From contig QKWP01000636.1 in assembly GCA_003550325.1 (NCBI GenBank), positions 24,508-88,507 on the forward strand: a stretch of 64,000 nt of DNA, written 5' to 3'. The stretch comes from Gigaspora rosea (taxonomy: Eukaryota; Glomeromycota; Glomeromycetes; Diversisporales; Gigasporaceae). Position numbers and translations under genes: made by a program. Each line of letters begins with the position of its first letter. The stretch's first letter is position 1. Under the pieces are notes generated by a model that searched no databases, was not told the origin of the DNA, and saw only the letters and a program-made list of their open reading frames with translations. Shown here piece after piece: positions 58,401 to 64,000 of the stretch.

Positions 58401-59564
58401 AGATGGAATGACATATTTGGAGAAAGTATAAAAATAATACAAACTCAGCCGAGGCAGCTCATGCATTAGTTAATAAAACTGGAAAACAATTAAAATTATT
58501 ATCTGCAATTTTAATGTAATATTCTTTATTAATAATACAATTTTAAATTATTTTTATAATACTAATTTATTAAAATTTTTAGTGGAAAAAGGCATGATGA
58601 AAAATTATTAAAAATTCAAGAAGTTCATAATTCTTCTGGTATTCCTTATACTAGACGTGATAAAAGTGAAGTAAAAAAACAACAAATTGCATTAAAGCGT
58701 AAGGGTAAATATTCAATTTTAATACAATATAAACATAAATTATTTTATTTAATATATTAATTTAATTTATAATTTTAGCAACGAAATTAAATAAATCCAA
58801 ATCAAAAATCTCTCACAAAAGAAAAATTTCTTCAACAAATACTAAAGAAAAAAAATTGCGACAAGAGAATTCTCAAAATGCTGATATTATTGAAATAGAA
58901 TCGGATAATGATTCACAAGATATAAAAAATGAATTTCAGTTAAAAAGTTCCAGAATTATATCATTAAATGAAATTGATAAAGAATCTATTTTAAATATTG
59001 AACTAGAAGAAAGAAGGATAGCACTATTAGAACGAAAAGTCAAACTTAAAAAGAAATTAGCTGAAGCAGAGGCTATTGAATTGCAAAATCGGCAACTAAA
59101 ATAAATTTAGGTTTGCTTTAAATGCAAATACATTTAGATTAATCTTGCGAATTTGCTTAATTGCTTATTTTCTACATATATATACATAGAAATAGATATG
59201 TTTTATAATGCAAATATGCTTGTAGATTGAATATATAGCACAAATACAATATTGATGATAATATATAGCTATATATTCGATATATATATAGTTAAATAAC
59301 TTATATTTTTACATATTTAAAATAATAAACATGCTTGTAGATTGAATATATGAAAATATTGATGATAATATATAGCTATATATTCGGTATATATAAATAG
59401 TTAAATATATATTTACATATTTAAAATAATGTACATATTAAAAAATTTAAAGATAAAATTTCGTAAGTACTAGTATAAAAAATTTTATATGTTACAAGCA
59501 TATATACTATCAAAATTTTCGTACGTCTGTCCAAATTAGTAGTACCGTACAGTACTACTTTACT
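55403..59564. mobile_element. Intron-rich DDE transposon, copy B, with TIRs
   Basis: Terminal inverted repeats of about 40 bp (35 of 40 match by eye) begin AGTAAAGTAGTACTGTACGG at both ends. The 4.16-kb body splits the LINE B reading frame. The flanks GAGTATAT (55395-55402) and GAATACCT (59565-59572) may be a decayed 8-bp duplication (5 of 8). It carries one transposase gene related to 30190-33916. Confidence 0.85.
55710..59104 (+). pseudogene. Intron-rich MULE-like DDE transposase, copy B
   Basis: ATG at 55710 (MDFELSDVEKHQFDL), then about a dozen exons with AT-rich introns in the same positions as copy A. Conserved blocks: EYPSTSQNGIA, YSMGGG, QWFIGCSMYKLGDKWH, CPVKFYKFTPQDL with THNPPPPPEKIP (finger region), FQIDMSYKRIKGEINEYEI (first Asp), GWKCIIGDLDAGQAKGLGLA (second Asp), KSCVIHFQR (CxxH) and NSAEAAHALVNKTGKQ (Glu). 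A Lys/Glu coiled coil ends at 59104. Defects: a donor lost near 56406, a TAA at the exon end near 57710 and a TGA at about 58410 where Trp fits. Two independent copies with the same exon plan support the gene model. Confidence 0.8.
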
Positions 59565-60814
59565 GAATACCTCATTCAACAACCCACCGATTTTACTCCA
59601 CGAACAATTAAAAAGACAAAACTACTAGAAACGGACTATAAATATACAAATAACTACTTCGAAGTTGGACATCACGAATCTCGGCAAAAGAATTATCGCA
59701 ATTGGACAATCAACAATGACCAACCCATAGCTAGTTACAATAGAAATTGGCCCTCAAATATGAACGCAGCAAGTTCCCTATTCGCATTCCTGTTAACAAC
59801 CGCAAAAAATATGCAACAATTAACTTAAACACTGACTGTGCAATTCTCCACCATATAATCCAATAATTAATCCTCCTTCAACCTGGTGAACATTATAAAC
59901 TTACCATAAGAATAATAGATGCCCTAATGATGGACAAAAAAATCTGCACTACCCTACACAAAAAAATGAATATTACAAATCACGCTAACCCCTTCCCACT
60001 AGATCTATCCCCCCAAACTTACATATATAACAGATACACTCTCCAAATCCATGGAATTACCTGCACAATGCTGCTTCGCACTAATATAAAATATATATAC
60101 AAGATTACTAAACTACTTTCTTGGCATAATTAACAAAGACTATCGCTCTGGGATACACGAATTAACAATATAGATTGGGACGCAACAACACAATACCTCT
60201 TATATAATGACCGCCCAAAAGCACTCTACACGGATCTGGCGCGTTCTAATTTGAAAAACTTTTAAGTGAAACTGTTAGCTGAGGAGATACCAACTCACTT
60301 CATCCTACATTTCCGCCACCCAACCAAACACCCTAACCACTTATGCCCTCAATGCTACACAGAATCAGAAGACATTTCACATATAATCACTTGCACTGCA
60401 AATCATCACAACCCCCGCACTAGAATAAAACGAATAATAATAGAATTTGCTAACAAAATTCAACAACCACTAACAAAACTTGATCTATTCATAGATAACT
60501 TTTTAGACTTACATACCAAAAAGAAACTTCCCCTAGGCATAATTACAAATACATCACGTGCCCCATTTACATCATCAAGACTCCAAATAAAACACGCCCT
60601 TGCGATACACCACGCCATCATAGAATATATATACAAAGACCTTTGGTTACCTTCAAGACAATCAACTCATTCAATAGCAATGCCCAACCCAACACCGATA
60701 CCAACCCCTCGATTACTTTCAACAACCCCCCTTTCATCTATCTACATTAGCAAAAAATCAATTAAATATATTATATCTAACAATACATCGCTACAATTTT
60801 TACTCGCAGCCTAG
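59565..60814 (+). pseudogene. LINE B ORF2 C-terminal part: RNase H-like region and zinc knuckle
   Basis: Resumes after the transposon with YLIQQPTDFTPRTIKKTKLL and, further on, YNRNWPSNMNAASSLFAFLL, which has the shape of the RNase H region around its Glu helix though acidic residues are hard to assign. After stops near 59828, a last open frame from 60266 holds LCPQCYTESEDISHIITC, a C-x2-C-x8-H-x4-C knuckle, and ends at 60814 before a 150-bp 3' UTR and the A tail. Confidence 0.75.
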
Positions 60815-61691
60815 AGGTCTACGACTATTCTAGCAAAGAATAGGTCGAGAGTAAATCTAGCTCTTACCTTATATCCCCTAGTATAGTACTTTTATATATG
60901 TAATTATTATATGTATACAATTTGCTAAATTAATAAAGGATATAGAGGATAGACCTCTCTTTAAAAAAAAAAAATTTTCAATTATTATATTAGCATGTGT
61001 ATTGTTATTTGAAAAACTCGGTTACATAAAAATATAAATAAAAAAATCAGAAATGCATTTATTCACAATATGCGTTTACTATAAATGATCATTTGTTTTT
61101 AAAGCAGATTAATTTTTATTAAAATATTCTCTAATTTCTAAATATTGTATAAATAATATTAAATTTAAAAATAAAGCTAAAACTTCTAAAGCAATTATCA
61201 TGAGCAGTTTTATCAATCGAACAATTTCAAAGTATTTAAAATCTAAATATAAATGTAATTCAAGTAAATTTAAAATAATTTAATTTTTTAATAACAATAA
61301 AATTATTAAATATTTCGAATATATTCGAATTAATTAAAATATATCTGAAAATAATTAATTAATATATGTATATATTTTGACTAATTACACAGATTCAAAT
61401 GATCACATTCCTGGTTTATTTGATATCATCGTGGGTTAAAATAAAAATTTGAATAATGTTAACAAAATTTGCAAATTTAATATTAAATATTTCAGTATTT
61501 GCGCAATGTTTTGAAATACTTCGAAACAATTTAAAAATAAAATTCAATTAGATAAAACAAAAGTATAAAAATTTTAATAAATAAAAACTTTTTTATTTAC
61601 ATCTAATAATCCCCTTAAATACATTAGCATGTGTATTGTTAATTAAAAAAACTCGATTACATAATTAAAAATCAGGAATGCGTTTCATCTC

Positions 61692-62178
61692 AGCGGATCG
61701 GCATAGTTGGGTAAATCGACCAATCATGATTGAGGATTATCAAAAAAATTTTGCTCGAAAATTTATTATAGAGCGAATTTACACAAAAACAGCCTTTTTA
61801 ACTAGCTTTGCATTTATAATTAAGTACGTAGAACATTATGAAATTCATGTATTTAATTATAAGCCAAAAGTAGATTAAAAAGGCCATTTTTTTGAAAATT
61901 AGCATCCGAATTTACCCTTGATAGTTACCAACCCATCTTACAATGCCCAACCCATCCTAAAACACCTGAGTATTTCAACAAACGGTAAAAGTACTTCTTT
62001 CTACAGCTTAGCATAGCTCTTTTATTGGATTTTTTTGGTTTTTTAACTTGTCTAGACATCGAAGAAGTCCTTTTGTTAGTTGTAACAAGTGCTTCATTTG
62101 TTAGTTTTTCAACGTCACTTAGGAGCAAATTTTCATGTAACAGTTTATTGAAAAAAGGCCCAATTATGCCGATCCGCT
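61692..62178. repeat. Inverted-repeat element (AGCGGATCGGCAT) in third tandem unit
   Basis: AGCGGATCGGCATAGTTGGG at the left and its near complement at the right interrupt the third unit of the array, as the neighbouring units read straight through. It holds two short opposing frames; the minus-strand one (61925-62128) is Lys/Ser-rich (SMSRQVKKPKKSNKRAM) and unidentified. Confidence 0.65.
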
Positions 62179-62739
62179 AATATGTACTAAACAAAAGAAT
62201 AATGCACAATATGCATTACTATAAATGGTTATTTGTTTTCAAAGTGGATTAATTTTTAATTTAAAAATAGAGCCAAAACCTTAAAACAATTGTCATAAAC
62301 AGTTTTATTATCAAGAACTATTTCAAAAGTATTTAAAAATTTAAAAATAATGTAATTCTAGTAAATTTAAAGTAATTTATTTTTTAATTAAAATATATTC
62401 GAATAAATTAAAATATATTTGAAAATATTAATTGTATATTTTTTTGATTGATTACTTTTTAGATGAATGTTTTTAAATAGTAAAAAAAAATTTTTAATAA
62501 ATATGCAAAGCAATTTGATTACATTAGAAATTTTTTAATATTAATTGAAAATATTTAAATACAGGCAATATTTTATATTTTTTCTCTTTGTTGTCATTTC
62601 TATCCTTTTCATAAACATCTAAAATATTCTATACTTTACTTATTTTGTGTATTTATTTTTACCTTTAAAACTTTTCAAACATTTCGCATATTTTCGAATT
62701 AAACTTTCTATTTTATAAATATTTAAATTAATCCGATAT

Positions 62740-62935
62740 CTCTCTCTTTCTATCTCTCTTTATCTCTCTCTATCTTTTACTCTCTTTATAAACATCTCTT
62801 TCTATCTCTCTCACTCTCTATCTTTCTCTCTCTTTATATATCTTTCTCTCTCTATATCTCTCTCTCTTTATTTTTATATATCTCTCTCTTTATTTCTCTC
62901 TCTCACTCAATCTCATTCTCTCACTCTATCTTTCT
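62740..62935. repeat. CT-rich microsatellite tract
   Basis: Long runs of TCTCTCTCTTTATCTCTC-type sequence on the plus strand, 80-90 bp upstream of a possible start codon. Pyrimidine tracts can act as promoter or transcript-leader elements in fungi, but here the function is inference. Confidence 0.7.
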
Positions 62936-63020
62936 TATAAACTAAAATATTTAAAGCCTTTTGCATACTTTTGCAAATTTTAAAATACCCAATTAATTTT
63001 TTGTATACTTCACAAACACA

Positions 63021-63840
63021 ATGTCCCCTAAATCTTCAAAAAAAGCAAGACAACCCAAAAAAATCACAACAAATTGAGCTATCTTTGCCAGAATTCTTGT
63101 TGGCACTTCTGATACCAATATAAGGGAAACTGAAAGATCTGCTGAGCATTCTGTTGAATCAAGAGGATTGCCTAATATTCAAATTACTTTGAGATATTCT
63201 AAAGATATTTAAATTTATAACATTTTTTAAAACCCAGATATCTTTTATATAGGTCATAACTGGATTTTGAACAATTTTGACCCAATTTGCTAAAAATAAC
63301 AAAATACTGTATATTTGTTTAAATAACTTTTGATCTAGTGATCAGAATTGAATAAGGGCAGTGTCATTAATCACCTGATTATTTTTTATCAGAGGCCTAC
63401 CCCCCTCTTCTTCAATATATAAATAGTCAGGTTCTTATATATAATTTCAACTTTTTTTACCCCCTCCCCCCTAAAAAATCACCTGATTTTTGTTACTCCC
63501 CTAAACTTTTTTTTGTTAGATGTGCCTCACTAAAAGCTTCATTTTAAAAAAAGTTTGTTCAAATTGGTCTACTAGATGCCAAGATAATCGGCAAAAACTG
63601 TTTTTTGCTTCTCAAATTTCAGGGGTTTTTGCTGAAAAAAACAAGTATAACCTCTATACTAGATGTCTGGGGTCCTATTTTTTTTATTTCTTTTACTATT
63701 TATAATATTTCTAATTGAATTTTTTATTTAAAATTATTTTAAGAAGTGCCTAATAATATTTTAGGAGCTATAATGAATAAGCTTAATGAGCTATCTGAAA
63801 AAATGAGTCAAATCAAAAGGCGCTTATCCAAAATGGATAA
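63021..63840 (+). pseudogene. Possible exons of an unrecognised gene running off the window
   Basis: An ATG at 63021 begins MSPKSSKKARQPKK, a basic leader that hits a stop unless one A of an A7 run is removed. A second piece (TNIRETERSAEHSVESRGLP) stays open to about 63210, and from about 63748 a clean stretch reads NNILGAIMNKLNELSEKMSQ then IKRRLSKMDNRFFES, a heptad-like coiled coil. Spacing and AT-rich gaps would fit short exons. The dispersed repeat at 63361-63510 lies between them. No family recognised. Confidence 0.35.
63361..63510. repeat. CAGTGTCATTAATCACCTGA dispersed repeat, copy 2
   Basis: Near-identical to 42888-43045 over about 150 bp, including the C-rich CCCCCTCTTCTT/CCCCTCCCCCC patches. 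Both copies are preceded by AAGGG, so the repeat may begin a few bases earlier. Confidence 0.75.
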
Positions 63841-64000
63841 TAGGTTTTTTGAAAGTTTCGACTTATCTTACGAAAGCAATTTTATAAATATAATTTTTAT
63901 TTTTATATCTTAATATTTTAATTTATTTAATTTAATTTAAAATAATAAAAAACTATTTTTATATATAGCAATCGGCAAAAGCAATTGCAAAGAAGTTGTT

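Larger units (their letters stand above)
49234..60974 (+). mobile_element. APE-type LINE, copy B, with 15-bp target-site duplication
   Basis: TTTTCAATTATTATA occurs at 49219-49233 and 60975-60989. The element between them ends in an A tail (60963-60974). Subtracting the transposon at 55403-59564 leaves about 7.6 kb: a 5' leader, a long ORF1 and an ORF2 with endonuclease, reverse transcriptase, RNase H-like region and zinc knuckle. A LINE with both duplications, tail and 5' end is probably full length. It inserted into a unit of the tandem array. Confidence 0.92.
48240..62560. repeat. Tandem array of about 0.6-kb units, broken by insertions
   Basis: The same unit (ATAATCCCCTTAA, TTAGCATRTG, AATCAGGAATGC, ATTTACTATAAAT, CATGAGCAGTTTTAT, GATCACATTC..., ATTCAATTAGA...) occurs at 48240-48850, at 49190-49233 continuing at 60990-61580, and at about 61590-62560. 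A partial copy ends at 48240. The array is interrupted by a 350-bp-family element, a LINE and the 61692-62178 element. These are three adjacent head-to-tail copies, not dispersed ones. Confidence 0.75.

Noticed and set aside
62740-62935. Transcribed Ser/Leu-rich protein in the CT tract
   Set aside because: Pure microsatellite; frames carry no other information.

Overview
The window looks like nuclear DNA of an AT-rich, transposon-swollen fungal genome. The best guess is an arbuscular mycorrhizal fungus (Glomeromycotina, Rhizophagus-like). This is inference, resting on very low GC, short GT-AG introns of about 75-90 bp, a kinase fragment with a RDLHSGN catalytic loop, and the mix of APE-type LINEs, pogo, hAT and MULE-like elements. 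There are no rRNA genes, functional tRNA genes, CRISPR arrays or bacterial operons, and no intact single-copy host gene is visible. Nearly everything that codes is a dead or dying mobile element.

Layout. 1-5223: a hAT-like short element and a GC-rich transposon end, which cut off the C-terminus of a large minus-strand gene that joins a zinc finger, a family B DNA polymerase and an SF1 (Pif1/Dda-like) helicase. 5224-18700: no genes, but a dense nest of small inverted-repeat elements, several with readable target-site duplications (TA, TTAA, 8 bp, 9 bp), plus a 1.03-kb tRNA-headed retroposon. 18711-24452: a decayed LINE (ORF1; endonuclease-RT-RNase H-zinc knuckle). 24560-27170: the C-terminal half of a hAT transposase and a tRNA-derived SINE. 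27264-29403: foldback elements and a 1.4-kb TIR element that has captured a protein-kinase fragment. 30190-33916: an intron-rich DDE transposase gene. 34500-43950: repeat tracts, two foldback families and an N-terminal hAT transposase remnant. 44157-47559: a pogo/Tigger element with a TA duplication, sitting inside another TA-flanked element. 48240-62560: a tandem array of roughly 0.6-kb units broken open by a second LINE (49234-60974, perfect 15-bp target-site duplication). That LINE is itself split by a second copy of the intron-rich DDE transposon (55403-59564). 62720-64000: a CT-rich tract and possible exons of an unrecognised gene running off the window.

The main value of the window is its stratigraphy. 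Empty sites, target-site duplications and interrupted reading frames let the order of many insertions be read directly. Premature stops in unrelated elements are repeatedly of the kind made by C:G to T:A change (CGA to TGA, CAG to TAG, TGG to TAG or TGA). This would fit 5-methylcytosine decay, although the ancestral codons are inferred. The most unusual contents are the polymerase-helicase fusion element, the kinase-carrying TIR element, the intron-rich transposase family, and a LINE ORF1 built from a repeated LR-x-x-[YF]-x-F-x-x-[IL]P motif.
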